In this document: positions 15,957 to 24,859 of the stretch, one piece after another
How positions within the stretch are numbered: position 1 is the first letter of the stretch
Layout of the letters: each line of letters opens with the position of its first letter
Source of the DNA: Candidatus Faecousia intestinigallinarum
Lineage (GTDB): Bacteria; Bacillota; Clostridia; Oscillospirales; Oscillospiraceae
Assembly (NCBI GenBank): GCA_018715805.1
Contig: DVKX01000047.1
Location: forward strand, 1 to 64,000
Length of the DNA stretch: 64,000 nt
Direction of reading: 5' to 3'
The notes under the pieces: model-generated
What the model was told of the DNA's origin: nothing
What the model saw: the letters and a program-made list of their open reading frames with translations, nothing else
Databases searched by the model: none
Translations under genes and position numbers: made by a program

Positions 15957-18900
15957 TTATTCCGCCCGCAGGGCTGCCACCGGATCGCTTTTGGCAGCCT
16001 TCCGGGAGGGGATGACACCTCCCAGCAGGGTGAGCAGTACGCTCAAGGCAATCAGCAGCACCCCTGCCGCCGGGGGCAGGATGGCGTTAATGTCCGCAGA
16101 CCCCGCCAGAGAGTGGATCAGGGCGTTGCCGGGTATCAGGATCAGCAGCGTCAGGCCAATGCCGATCAATCCGGCGCACAGTCCGATGATAAAGGTTTCG
16201 GCGTTGAACACCTGGGAAATATTCCTCTTGGAAGCGCCGATCGCCCGCAGAATGCCGATCTCTTTTTTCCGCTCCAGTACGCTGATATAGGTAATAACGC
16301 CGATCATAATGGAGGACACGATCAGAGAGATGGCCACGAACGCCACCAGCACATAGCTGATCACATCTACGATTTCTGTGACGGAACTCATCAAAGTACC
16401 CACAAAATCCGTATAGCGGATGGTCTTTTCCGTCTGCCCCGCCGCCTCCATACGGGCGTTGTAATCCTCCAGCACCTGGAGAATGGAGGCCTTGCTTTCA
16501 AAGTCCTTGGGATAGATATTGATCTGTAGGGGATCATCCGGGTCGGCGTACCCCAGTTTTTTCAGATTCCCCTCATAGGAGGTGCGCTCCGCGCTCATCA
16601 GGGTGCGCAGCAGCTCCGCCAGATCCTCCTCGCTCATATTGATTTGAATCGCATCGGCAAAGGCCTCCGGATCAATTTGAAAAGCCTTTTCCAGCTGGGC
16701 GCTCAGCTGACCCATCGCCTGGTTCATACCGGACTGAACGCTGCCGCTCATTTGGGTCATTGCCTGCCCCATGGCGCTGGTGATCTGGGCTTGGATGGCC
16801 TGGCTGACAGCCTGCATATAAGCCGACGTCACCGACTCCATATAGCCCCCCAGCGCCTCTGTGATCTGCGCTTCCAAACCGGGCAGGTCAACCGCCTGAC
16901 TCATTCCGGCAAACACGATCTGCTTGGCCTGGTCGGTTTGCAGATATGCGATAAAGTGTTCCCCCATTTTGCTGGGATCTGGCAGGCCGTGTGCCGCCGC
17001 ATATTCCTGGTAGCCCGCCGCCAAATCCTGCGCCAGCGCCTCCAAGGCTTCCTGGGAGATGGAAATATCTCCGTCTACCTGGACGATCTCTCCGGCGCTT
17101 TCCAGTATTTTCTGCTGCGCCTCCGGGGTCTGCAGGTACATCAGCAGGTATTCATTGAATTTGTCCGGGTCTGTGAAGCCGTTGGCCTGGGCGTACTCCT
17201 GGAAGCCGGACATGATCTCCTGCACCAGCGCCTCCAGCCGCGCCGGATCTACGCTGATCTCCACAGCGATCTCCTGAAGTCCGTCCAGCAGGCGTCCCTG
17301 CGCTTCCGGGGTCTGCAAATAATTCAGAAAATCCTGGTACAGCTGGGAATAATCTGCCTCCGGGTGGGCTGCGGCATACGCCTGATAGCCCTGGAGGAGG
17401 TCGGCGGCCATGGTTTGCAGGTGCTCCGGGGCGATGGTGATATCCAGCTGCCCCAGCAGCGTTTCCAAATCCATCCCGGGCAGCTCCGGCAGCTCCAGCT
17501 CCAGGTCGCTGAAATCGCCAATACCGGAGAAATCAAAGTCCTGCACATCAAAATCAAAGTAGCCGGAAATATCCATGTCCAGGGCGTCCGGGTCAAAGGA
17601 AAACGCTTGGCGCAGCGCGTCCTCGTTGATGGTAAACAGGGATTCCATCTGGAATTTGTCCTGATTGTTTTCCTCACCGAAGCTGTTGCCGGTGAGCACA
17701 TTCACCGTAGGCTGAGCCAGCTGCTGCTGCACGATGGCGCTGTTCTCCGCCAGCTCCATCACATGACGGGTCAGAGCGGCAGGATAGCCGATGCCAAAAT
17801 CCAGCATGGCGGCAGTGGCGTCCTCCTTGGGCTGCACCACGCCCACAATGGTGATGTTCTCCCCCTGGCTCACCAGTTGGCGCATATAGGCTGCATCCTC
17901 GGATTTGTCCCGCCACACATCATAGACGTCGTCATAGACGTAGTAGTCCGCCGGGTTCACCAGCTTAAACTGGATGCCCAGCAGCTCATCGTAGGAGTAG
18001 CCGCGGATATCGTCGGGCATTTCCACCGGCTCCCCCTCCAGGAAGCGCTGAACCATATCGTCCAGCTCCAGGGAGTCCCGCAGCCCCAGGGTATAGAGCA
18101 TAAAGTCGCTGATGCTCCCCCGGGCGGTCAGGACGACAACGCACTCGTTATAGCTTTCCGGCCAACGCCCGGCCTTCACATCGTACTGGCTCTCATACAG
18201 GCCGGTATTCTCCGGCATTTCGTGGAAAACATCGGTGCTCATCATCATGGACATCATGCTGTTTCCACTGGCGGAGGAGCCCATTCCCAGGGCGGCAAAG
18301 GAATTATCCGGATTCACCTGCCGCACGCCGCCGCCCTCCAGACGATAGATTTGGGGGGATACGTCATAGGTGTATTCCACAGCATTGGCATAAGGCTCGA
18401 TGCCGCTGTCTCCGCTGTCCAAGAAGTCCTTCAGGGATGCCAGATCGTTGGGATCTACCTTGGAGAGCATGGTGGTAATCATCTTGGATACCCGCACATC
18501 CCCGTCGGAGGCGCTGTCGTGCTCCTTTTCTCCGCCGCCCATACTGGCCATCATAGAGGCCATATCCATCCCGGCGCTTTGAATCTGCAAGGGATATTCC
18601 GACAGGGTAGTTTGCTCCACCGACTGGATATAGGCGTTCACGCCGTTGGACAGCGCCAAAATCAGGGCGATGCCAATAATGCCGATGGAGCCGGCAAAGG
18701 AAGTGAGCAGAGTGCGCGCCTTTTTGGTGCGCAGGTTGTGGAAGCTCAGGGACAGAGCCGTGAGAAAGGACATGGAAGCTTTGCCCATATTCTTGTGCAC
18801 GGGCGCCGTCTGCCCATGGTTCTCCGGTACGAAGGGCGCGGTGTCCGCGCTGATTTGTCCGTCCTTCAGCCGAACGATGCGGGTGGCGTAAGCCTCCGCC

Positions 18901-19505
18901 AGATCCGGGTTATGGGTTACCATCACCACCAGCCGATCCCGCGCCACCTCTTTCAGCAGCTCCATCACCTGCACGCTGGTTTCGCTGTCCAGGGCGCCGG
19001 TCGGCTCGTCTGCCAGCAGAATATCCGGATTATTTACCAGAGCGCGGGCGATGGCCACCCGCTGCATCTGCCCGCCGGACATCTGGCTGGGACGCTTATT
19101 CAGCTGCTCCCCCAGCCCCACCTGCACCAGCGCTTGGATGGCGCGCTTCCGGCGTTCGGCCTTGGAAATGCCGGAAATGGTCAGCGCCAGCTCCACGTTG
19201 GAGAGTACCGTCTGGTGGGGGATCAGATTGTAGCTTTGAAATACAAACCCTACGGTGTGGTTCCGGTAGGAATCCCAGTCCCGATCCTTATATTCTTTTG
19301 TAGAGATGCCGTTAATGGTCAGTTCGCCGCTGTCATAGCGATCCAGACCGCCGATGATGTTCAGCAGGGTGGTTTTGCCGCAGCCGGAGGGACCCAGGAT
19401 CGCCACGAATTCATTGCTGCGGAAAGATACGCTGACGCCCTTCAGCGCCTCCACTTTTCCCCCGCCGATGGGATAGGTTTTCACAATGTTCTTCAGTTCC
19501 AGCAT
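15957..19505 (-). CDS. ABC transporter, fused ATPase-permease (MacB/FtsX type) with large repeat-containing external domain
   Basis: An 1182-aa fused ABC protein. Residues about 1-225 are a LolD/MacB-like ATPase (Walker [10 protein letters not shown], signature MSGGQMQR, Walker B ILLADEP). One membrane segment follows near 270, then an external region of roughly 700 residues. Three C-terminal membrane segments form an FtsX permease half ([15 protein letters not shown] between them). The external part holds three tandem copies (about residues 700-865, about 62 aa each) of a G[YF]QxYAxA...YLQTxxA module, then an Ala/Gln/Met-rich coiled stretch. The start is ATG 19505 after GAAGGGGAC. The substrate is unknown; peptides or lipoproteins are typical for the class. 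Confidence 0.87.
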   Translation of the reverse strand: MLELKNIVKTYPIGGGKVEALKGVSVSFRSNEFVAILGPSGCGKTTLLNIIGGLDRYDSGELTINGISTKEYKDRDWDSYRNHTVGFVFQSYNLIPHQTVLSNVELALTISGISKAERRKRAIQALVQVGLGEQLNKRPSQMSGGQMQRVAIARALVNNPDILLADEPTGALDSETSVQVMELLKEVARDRLVVMVTHNPDLAEAYATRIVRLKDGQISADTAPFVPENHGQTAPVHKNMGKASMSFLTALSLSFHNLRTKKARTLLTSFAGSIGIIGIALILALSNGVNAYIQSVEQTTLSEYPLQIQSAGMDMASMMASMGGGEKEHDSASDGDVRVSKMITTMLSKVDPNDLASLKDFLDSGDSGIEPYANAVEYTYDVSPQIYRLEGGGVRQVNPDNSFAALGMGSSASGNSMMSMMMSTDVFHEMPENTGLYESQYDVKAGRWPESYNECVVVLTARGSISDFMLYTLGLRDSLELDDMVQRFLEGEPVEMPDDIRGYSYDELLGIQFKLVNPADYYVYDDVYDVWRDKSEDAAYMRQLVSQGENITIVGVVQPKEDATAAMLDFGIGYPAALTRHVMELAENSAIVQQQLAQPTVNVLTGNSFGEENNQDKFQMESLFTINEDALRQAFSFDPDALDMDISGYFDFDVQDFDFSGIGDFSDLELELPELPGMDLETLLGQLDITIAPEHLQTMAADLLQGYQAYAAAHPEADYSQLYQDFLNYLQTPEAQGRLLDGLQEIAVEISVDPARLEALVQEIMSGFQEYAQANGFTDPDKFNEYLLMYLQTPEAQQKILESAGEIVQVDGDISISQEALEALAQDLAAGYQEYAAAHGLPDPSKMGEHFIAYLQTDQAKQIVFAGMSQAVDLPGLEAQITEALGGYMESVTSAYMQAVSQAIQAQITSAMGQAMTQMSGSVQSGMNQAMGQLSAQLEKAFQIDPEAFADAIQINMSEEDLAELLRTLMSAERTSYEGNLKKLGYADPDDPLQINIYPKDFESKASILQVLEDYNARMEAAGQTEKTIRYTDFVGTLMSSVTEIVDVISYVLVAFVAISLIVSSIMIGVITYISVLERKKEIGILRAIGASKRNISQVFNAETFIIGLCAGLIGIGLTLLILIPGNALIHSLAGSADINAILPPAAGVLLIALSVLLTLLGGVIPSRKAAKSDPVAALRAE

Positions 19506-19539
19506 GAAAAGTCCCCTTCTAAAAAAGCAAATAACTTCA

Positions 19540-19780
19540 AATATTATACCATGGGTTTTCCTGGATTTGTGAATAAAAAGAAAAGTTTTTCCAAAGAAAC
19601 TGCCGCAAACCGGGAAATACTTTTCCCGGTTCCACAATCCAGCGCTTTGCGATAGAATCGCCAAAAACCGCGCCCCGCAGGGCGGTATTTCAAAAGATTG
19701 GTATGCTCCGCAGCAAAAAAACGACATCATAAAATTCAACGGAGGCGCCGGCCAAACCATTGCAAAAGGCGGGGCATTGT
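19540..19780. other. Intergenic region between ABC transporter and lipoprotein genes
   Basis: Between 19506 and 19827 there is no gene. An extended -10 (TGGTATAAT on the - strand, near 19545) may serve the ABC gene. A hairpin AACCGGGAA/TTCCCGGTT lies at 19609-19632. The promoter at 19760-19788 serves the lipoprotein. Confidence 0.5.
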
Positions 19781-19788
19781 GCTATAGT
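19760..19788 (+). promoter_or_regulatory. Lipoprotein gene promoter
   Basis: TTGCAA and TATAGT are separated by 17 bp, with the -10 box ending 39 bp before the ATG at 19828. Confidence 0.7.
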
Positions 19789-19827
19789 ATGTTTTGTATA
19801 CTACGGAAAAGGGGTTCGACATTTGTT

Positions 19828-20547
19828 ATGAAAAAAATACTTGTTTTCCTAATGGGTATTCTGATGCTGCTGTCTTTTGCTTCCTGCAGCAGCGAGCGTG
19901 ACAGTGATTTCTCTACCCCCAGCGAGAATACTGCCAGCACAATAGCAGAAACGCAGGGTGAAGCGGAAACAGAAGCGCCCTCGACTTCCGCAGATGTTTC
20001 CGGTGAGGAATATCCGTTTGCAGCACCCATCGTACCGGATGAACTAAGCTCTGATCCAGAAAGTTTTCAGGTTTCACTGGATGGCAATATCATCACTTTG
20101 CCAGTTTTGTATACAGACCTTGCCGCTCTTGGTTGGGAATGTGACAGTATTGACGGCGAGACGCTGAAACCCGGCTTCATTATGGTGGGAAATGCGTCTC
20201 TTAGGAAAGGCAATACATCCTTATCCGGGGCAAACTTCATCAATCTCAGCGATCAGGAGCTGCCCTTGTCCGAATGTTATGTGTATGGATTTTCCTTTGC
20301 GTACGATTCAAAAGGCGCTGTTGAAACATCGGTCGTATTCCCGGGCGGTCTGCATATCGGTTCCACTGTTGAGGAGATCATTGCCGCTTATGGCGAACCG
20401 ACTGAGATCGATGATTCCAGGTCGACGGTAACGAAGCTCCTATATGAATTCGGCGATTATAATAAGATAACGTTTGAAATAGACAAAAATCAAGCGCCAT
20501 ATTGGAATCGAATGACCATCTATCGGGAAGATGTTCCTGTAGATTGA
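19828..20547 (+). CDS. Putative lipoprotein of unknown function
   Basis: A 239-aa exported protein. A signal peptide (MKKILVFLMGILMLLSFAS) ends at a lipobox-like SFASC. A Ser/Thr/Glu-rich spacer (about residues 25-60) separates the anchor from the folded part. The C-terminal third has GLHIGSTVEEIIAAYGEPTE, a motif seen in small BLIP/SmpA-like and related cell-surface domains, so a surface-binding role is plausible but unproven. The ORF track starts at 19777, upstream of the likely transcription start. It is monocistronic, closed by a terminator at 20590. Confidence 0.75.
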   Translation: MKKILVFLMGILMLLSFASCSSERDSDFSTPSENTASTIAETQGEAETEAPSTSADVSGEEYPFAAPIVPDELSSDPESFQVSLDGNIITLPVLYTDLAALGWECDSIDGETLKPGFIMVGNASLRKGNTSLSGANFINLSDQELPLSECYVYGFSFAYDSKGAVETSVVFPGGLHIGSTVEEIIAAYGEPTEIDDSRSTVTKLLYEFGDYNKITFEIDKNQAPYWNRMTIYREDVPVD

Positions 20548-20589
20548 CAGAGCCAAATTTCTCCACAACAGCTTTGCCTCTCAGAATAC

Positions 20590-20618
20590 AAAACGCCCTG
20601 CCAAAGCAGGGCGTTTTT
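20590..20618 (+). terminator. Terminator after lipoprotein gene
   Basis: AAACGCCCTG and CAGGGCGTTT form the stem, with a T-run. The 20620-20838 stretch beyond it holds no gene that I can support. Confidence 0.85.
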
Positions 20619-20838
20619 ACCACTCCCCAAATTGTCGGATTTATGATAGAATAGTCGCAGTAGTAAGACACCCCCCGTTTTCTACCGCGTTTTTACTACG
20701 ATTCATGTCCTCAACTTGCCTCGATTTGCTCCGTTTTGCCTATTCTGTGATAAATTTAACAATCAGACGGACGGAATGAAGGTCGGCAAATCGCGGCAAA
20801 ACGGGGCAGAATACGGCATTTCAGGAGGATTTTCAAAT

Positions 20839-21270
20839 ATGATTAAGATACTTTTCGTTTGCCACGGCAATATCTGCCGCAGTCCTATGGCGGAATTCAT
20901 CCTTAAGGATCTGGCGGCAAAGGCCGGTCGCAGCAACGCCTTTGAGATTGCCTCCGCAGCGGTGAGCCGGGAGGAATTGGGCAATCCCGTCTATCCCCCC
21001 GCCCGGCGGGAACTGCACAAGCACGGCATCTCCTGCGCCGGGAAAACCGCGCGGCAGATCACCCAGGCGGATTACGCCTACTTCGACCGCATCTATTACA
21101 TGGACAGCAGCAACGCCCGCTATCTCGCCCGAATGTTCCCGGCAAACCCGGATAAGATCCGCCCGCTTTTGGCGCGGGATGTGGCCGACCCCTGGTACAC
21201 CGGCGACTTTGCAAAAACCTGGGACGATCTGGTGGAAGGGTGCACAAACATTTTGGAGGAATACCAATGA
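20839..21270 (+). CDS. Low-molecular-weight protein-tyrosine phosphatase
   Basis: A 143-aa LMW-PTP. The P-loop CHGNICRS (Cys8, Arg14) opens the protein and the general acid lies in DVADPWYTG near residue 115. These enzymes dephosphorylate tyrosine residues, often of BY-kinases controlling polysaccharide export; no such kinase is in the window. ATG 20839 follows CAGGAGGATTTTCAAAT. The stop overlaps the start of the DUF2284 gene (ATGA), so the two are co-translated. Confidence 0.92.
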   Translation: MIKILFVCHGNICRSPMAEFILKDLAAKAGRSNAFEIASAAVSREELGNPVYPPARRELHKHGISCAGKTARQITQADYAYFDRIYYMDSSNARYLARMFPANPDKIRPLLARDVADPWYTGDFAKTWDDLVEGCTNILEEYQ

Positions 21271-21803
21271 TCGATCAAAAAAAATTGGAAGCAGGGCTGG
21301 CTCAGCTCCCCCTGTATGTATATGCCCATCTTGACCCGAAAACCCTGGAGTTTTCCCAGCGCATCCGCTACATCTGCCAGCACGACTGCCCCATGTACGG
21401 CAAGACCTGGGCCTGTCCGCCAGGGGTGGGCAACGTGGAGGAATGTGAAGAAAAGTGCCGGAGATATGACAATTGTTTAATGATCGGCACCGTTGCAGAG
21501 GTAGCGGACATCGCTGACATTACCGCCAGCCTCGCCACCCGTCCTGCCCATGAAGCCATTACCAACCAGGTGCGGGATCTCCTGCGGGAGCTGGGGGCGC
21601 AGCCTTACGTGCTGTCCACAGAGTCCTGCGCCATCTGCCAGCGGTGCGCCTATTTGGACGGTCTCCCCTGCCGCCTGCCTGGGAAAATGCACCCCTGCGT
21701 GGAGAGCCACGGCATCAACCTCCTGCCTGTTTTAGAGGAAATGGGCATTGCTTTTCAGTATGGGGAAAATATCATCAGCTGGTTCTCCCTGCTTTTCTAC
21801 TGA
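21267..21803 (+). CDS. DUF2284 cysteine-rich metal-binding protein
   Basis: A 178-aa protein of the DUF2284 family, which is predicted to bind a metal or Fe-S cluster. Cysteine groups are CQHDCPMYGKTWACPPG (about residues 36-52), CEEKCRRYDNC and CAICQRCAYLDGLPCRLPGKMHPC. The CPPG motif typifies the family. The biochemical role is unknown. It is co-translated with the phosphatase upstream. The start at 21267 is chosen from the ATGA overlap plus GGAGGAATACCA. Confidence 0.87.
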   Translation: MIDQKKLEAGLAQLPLYVYAHLDPKTLEFSQRIRYICQHDCPMYGKTWACPPGVGNVEECEEKCRRYDNCLMIGTVAEVADIADITASLATRPAHEAITNQVRDLLRELGAQPYVLSTESCAICQRCAYLDGLPCRLPGKMHPCVESHGINLLPVLEEMGIAFQYGENIISWFSLLFY

Positions 21804-21850
21804 GCTTGTCTCCGAAGAAGGTCAACGCTCCAGGGCTGATTGGAAACGCA

Positions 21851-21883
21851 AAGGCACCACCCCGGCGGGGTGGTGCCTTTTAT
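21851..21883. terminator. Convergent terminator between DUF2284 and exonuclease genes
   Basis: AAGGCACCACCCC and GGGGTGGTGCCTT form a 13-bp perfect stem with a 3-nt loop and a T-run on the + strand. Confidence 0.85.
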
Positions 21884-21886
21884 ATA

Positions 21887-22870
21887 CTACTCGACTGTCT
21901 TTTCTGTCCGGCGGCGGCTGCGGCGGCGGCTGCGCATCTTAACACTTTCCGGCTGCGCCTTTTCCGCCCGATGGGCATAGGCCTCCGCCGCCTGACTGCC
22001 GGCCTCATAGGTCAGTCGGCTCACCCGAATGGTGGCATCCGGCTGCAGGGACAGCCGCACCCGAATCAGAAATTTTCCATGTTCCGGACAGGTGGCCAGA
22101 TCCATATACCGGTGCCCCGGCTGTGCAAACCAGCGGGAACCCAGCATCTGCCGTTGGCACACCGGGCAGCGATTCTCCGCCCCCGCCATGGCTGCCAGCG
22201 CCGCTTCCTTGCCGGCATAGCCATAATAGACCTTCCGGGCAATGCATCCCGGCAATTCTGCGCCGTGGAAACCATCCTCATGGCTTTTCAGCGCCTTGCC
22301 ATACTCCGCCATACCCCGCTGCAAATCCAACCGGGCGCAGATCTGGGCGGTATGGTAGGCGTCCCCCAGGGCGTCGTGGGCAGGGCGGGTACTCTCGATG
22401 CCGAACATCTCCATGGCGGTCTTCAGAGCCTTCTGAGCGGTAGAGCCGTCTGTCTGGGCATTGAAGATCATCTGTACATTGAACCATTTTTCCGTCCAGT
22501 CCTCCGGCAAACGGAAAAGCCGCAGATTTTCCCGCAGGATCATAATGTCGTCGAAGCCCCAGGTGAGGAAAATGGGATCCTCCCCGCACCAAGCCCGGAA
22601 GCGCTCCATGGCCTCCGGAAAGGGAATCCCCGCCTCTTTCAGCTGCGCCTCCTTGATGCCGGTGAGCTTGCTCACCCGCTTATTCAGCCGCCGATAAAAC
22701 TTGGGGCGCACCATCACCTGAAATTCCTCCGCCGCCTCCTGGCCGTCGGCTACCCGCACAGCGCCCAGCTGGATGATCTCTCCCCGGATAGGCGTGGGCA
22801 GCGTCTTTTTGGAAGACGGAGAACCTGGCCATGGCTGGTTCCACTCCATATCCAAAACAATAAAGTTCAT
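21887..22870 (-). CDS. DEDD-family 3'-5' exonuclease with C-terminal zinc-binding motif
   Basis: A 327-aa protein. The exonuclease domain (about 1-180) shows Exo I FIVLDMEWNQ, Exo II WGFDDIMIL and Exo III ARPAHDALGDAYHTA, as in DnaQ/ERI-1-like enzymes. A later CPVCQRQM...CPEHGKF segment (about 230-275) could bind zinc, and the C terminus is very basic (RSRRRSRRR), suggesting nucleic-acid contact. Start ATG 22870 follows AGAGGTTGCGAC; the ORF-track start at 23047 lies in the adjoining gene's antisense. The substrate could be RNA or DNA. Confidence 0.83.
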   Translation of the reverse strand: MNFIVLDMEWNQPWPGSPSSKKTLPTPIRGEIIQLGAVRVADGQEAAEEFQVMVRPKFYRRLNKRVSKLTGIKEAQLKEAGIPFPEAMERFRAWCGEDPIFLTWGFDDIMILRENLRLFRLPEDWTEKWFNVQMIFNAQTDGSTAQKALKTAMEMFGIESTRPAHDALGDAYHTAQICARLDLQRGMAEYGKALKSHEDGFHGAELPGCIARKVYYGYAGKEAALAAMAGAENRCPVCQRQMLGSRWFAQPGHRYMDLATCPEHGKFLIRVRLSLQPDATIRVSRLTYEAGSQAAEAYAHRAEKAQPESVKMRSRRRSRRRTEKTVE

Positions 22871-22882
22871 GTCGCAACCTCT

Positions 22883-22931
22883 GTTTACACGATTTCTTTT
22901 ATCATACCACAAGATAGTGGGCTGTGTAAAC
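22883..22931 (-). promoter_or_regulatory. Exonuclease promoter flanked by an 8-bp inverted repeat
   Basis: On the - strand TTTACA and TATGAT (TGG-extended) are 18 bp apart. GTTTACAC (22883-22890) and GTGTAAAC (22924-22931) are perfect inverted copies, one on the -35 box and one past the start site. Confidence 0.55.
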
Positions 22932-22949
22932 CATAAGTTGCGCTGGCGG

Positions 22950-23540
22950 TCACTTTTTCCCGTTTTCCTCCATGCTGCCCGCCTGCCAGCCCGCAGGGCG
23001 CCCGCAAATGGGGCAGGGGTCGCAGGGACGGACGCTTTCATACACATAGCCGCAATCCAGACATTTCCAGGTTACTGGCGTTTCCTTTTCCATCAACGTC
23101 CCCTGGGACAGCTGCTCCCAGAGCGTCTGGAACGCCCTGTGGTGATTCTCCTCCACCCGGGAGATCTGCATCCAAAGCCGGGCAGCCTCAGCGCAGTCCT
23201 CCCGCCGCGCCATCTCCGCAAAGCCGGGGTAGATGTCCTGATGCTCGTGCTGCTCCCCGGCGGCGGCAAAGGCCAGATTCTCCACTGTAGTTCCCACCTG
23301 GAAGGGATAGCCTGCCGCCAGATCGATGTTGTCGGCGCAGCCGCCCATACCCTTCAGCTGCATTAGGAAGCGCTCGGCGTGGACAGCCTCATTATGGGCG
23401 GTTTTTTCAAAAATGCGCGCAATCCACTCCAGCCCCTCCCGGCGGGCGATGTTGGCGTAAACCGTATAGCGGGTACGCGCCTGAGACTCCCCGGCAAAGG
23501 AGCGCGCCAGATTCAAAATGGTTTCCTTATGGTCAGACAT
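22950..23540 (-). CDS. Rubrerythrin from internal start (alternative product of the fused frame)
   Basis: Initiation at ATG 23540, 7 nt after AAAGGAGG, gives a 196-aa rubrerythrin of normal length and N terminus (MSDHKETILNLARSFAGES). Rubrerythrins reduce hydrogen peroxide in anaerobes, using the diiron site and the C-terminal FeS4 centre. The retained strong ribosome-binding site suggests this was a separate gene, and may still be translated as one. Confidence 0.7.
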   Translation of the reverse strand: MSDHKETILNLARSFAGESQARTRYTVYANIARREGLEWIARIFEKTAHNEAVHAERFLMQLKGMGGCADNIDLAAGYPFQVGTTVENLAFAAAGEQHEHQDIYPGFAEMARREDCAEAARLWMQISRVEENHHRAFQTLWEQLSQGTLMEKETPVTWKCLDCGYVYESVRPCDPCPICGRPAGWQAGSMEENGKK

Positions 23541-24734
23541 AGCAGTTCCTCCTTTTGAAATGTCCATAGGATTCCCCGCTTCTGTGGATTTTATACGCAG
23601 GACGCCGTCCGTCCGGCTCCAGCGGTAGGCAGTGGCGGCTTTCAAAACCCGATCGGCGATCTCCCGGGCGCTGTTCTTTGTGAACATCTCTGCCAAGCGG
23701 CGGCGCATCTCTTCCCGATCCTCCGGGGTATGCGCCAGCTCCACCGCCAGAGCCACTGTATCCTCGGCGTCATCGCTGCCCACTGCCAAACCATTCCGGC
23801 AGAAAAAGTCGAAATTCCGGCTCTCACAGGCTCCCACTGCGTTGATAAACACCATGGGAAGCCCCTTGTTGGCCGCCTCTGTGGAGCTGAGGCCGCCGGG
23901 CTTGGTAACCATCAGGTCAGCGGCGTCCATGTAGGCCGCCACCTCCTGGGTATACCCCAGCACCCGCAGGCGGGGACTCTCTTCCTCCCGCAGCGTCTCC
24001 AGCAGCCGCTCGTTTTTGCCGCAGATGGCCACCGTCATACCGCCCTCGGGCATTCTGAGAGAAAGCTCCAGCGCCAGCTTCCGCATCGGCCCCGCGCCCA
24101 TGCTGCCGCACATCACCAGCGCGATCACGCCTTCCTCCGGCAGCCCCAGCGCCTGCCGCGCGGCACATCGGCTGCCTTGATGATAGAACACCTGCCGCAC
24201 CGGGATTCCGCTGGGGATCAGGCGCTCCTCCGGCAGTCCTGCCGCCGTAAATTCCCCGGCCAGCGCTTGGCTGGGAATGAAATAGCCGTCCATTTCGCAC
24301 AGCTCCACTGTGGGGGAGCAGGTATAGTCCGTGGCCACAAAAAAGCAGGGAATCCGCACGCCCCAGGCGCGGCGCACCTCCGTCATCATCATGCCGGAAA
24401 ACACATGGACGCAGATCACCGCGTCAAAGTTCCCCTCCAGGAGCATTTCCCACAGCTTTCCCGCGCCCAGAGACAGCACTTCGTAAATGGGCGTCTCCTC
24501 CTGCTCCGAACCGGCCTTTTCCATGGCGCGGTAGCTGGCATCCGACAGACGGGGCGCATAGCGGTAAAGGCGGCTGTGCCAAGAGGAAATGAATTTAGAA
24601 AACCGTGGCGACAAGCAGGCCAGTACATCCTGAAGCCGGCATTCCACCCCCTGCGCCTCCAGCACCTCCATCACAGCCTTGGCTGTGGAATTATGTCCCT
24701 CGCCGGTATTGCATGATAATAATAAAATCCGCAT
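22950..24734 (-). CDS. MGDG synthase/UgtP-like glycosyltransferase in continuous frame with rubrerythrin
   Basis: A 594-aa open frame with two known proteins end to end. Residues 1-about 385 are a GT28 diacylglycerol glycosyltransferase (SCNTGEGHNSTAKA, CVHVFSGMM, MVTKPGGLSSTEA), which would glycosylate membrane diacylglycerol. Residues about 399-594 are a complete rubrerythrin: a ferritin-like diiron domain (FAGESQARTRY, HNEAVHAERF, EENHHRAF) and a rubredoxin-like CLDCGYVY...CPICG ending. No stop separates them, yet GGAGGAACTGCT precedes an internal ATG at 23540, so free rubrerythrin (196 aa) is probably also made. The start is ATG 24734. Confidence 0.82.
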   Translation of the reverse strand: MRILLLSCNTGEGHNSTAKAVMEVLEAQGVECRLQDVLACLSPRFSKFISSWHSRLYRYAPRLSDASYRAMEKAGSEQEETPIYEVLSLGAGKLWEMLLEGNFDAVICVHVFSGMMMTEVRRAWGVRIPCFFVATDYTCSPTVELCEMDGYFIPSQALAGEFTAAGLPEERLIPSGIPVRQVFYHQGSRCAARQALGLPEEGVIALVMCGSMGAGPMRKLALELSLRMPEGGMTVAICGKNERLLETLREEESPRLRVLGYTQEVAAYMDAADLMVTKPGGLSSTEAANKGLPMVFINAVGACESRNFDFFCRNGLAVGSDDAEDTVALAVELAHTPEDREEMRRRLAEMFTKNSAREIADRVLKAATAYRWSRTDGVLRIKSTEAGNPMDISKGGTAMSDHKETILNLARSFAGESQARTRYTVYANIARREGLEWIARIFEKTAHNEAVHAERFLMQLKGMGGCADNIDLAAGYPFQVGTTVENLAFAAAGEQHEHQDIYPGFAEMARREDCAEAARLWMQISRVEENHHRAFQTLWEQLSQGTLMEKETPVTWKCLDCGYVYESVRPCDPCPICGRPAGWQAGSMEENGKK

Positions 24735-24762
24735 GAAACGCGCCCTTTCTTTCTTTTTTTGT

Positions 24763-24791
24763 ATTATACCCAATTCCCCCAAGCTTTGCAA
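24763..24791 (-). promoter_or_regulatory. Promoter of glycosyltransferase-rubrerythrin gene
   Basis: On the - strand TTGCAA and TATAAT are separated by 17 bp, directly after the nagB terminator. Confidence 0.78.
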
Positions 24792-24804
24792 GAACGCAGC
24801 GGCC

Positions 24805-24842
24805 AAAAAAGCACCGGGAAGCGGCTGAACGCCGCTTCCCGG
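24805..24842 (-). terminator. nagB terminator
   Basis: On the - strand CCGGGAAGCGGC and GCCGCTTCCCGG form the stem, followed by TGCTTTTTT. Confidence 0.85.
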
Positions 24843-24859
24843 AAAAATTCACGCTTTCC

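Noticed and set aside
16644-19655. 1003-aa ORF on the + strand
   Set aside because: It is fully antisense to the ABC transporter, His/Gly/Gln-rich in the way antisense frames of GC-rich genes are, and has no RBS or recognisable domain.
20720-20815. Three short inverted matches (CGATTTGC, CCGTTTTGCC, TATTCTG) repeated before the phosphatase gene
   Set aside because: The matching segments occur in an order that cannot nest as one hairpin, and each is short. They are probably compositional or a scrambled remnant, not a supported element.
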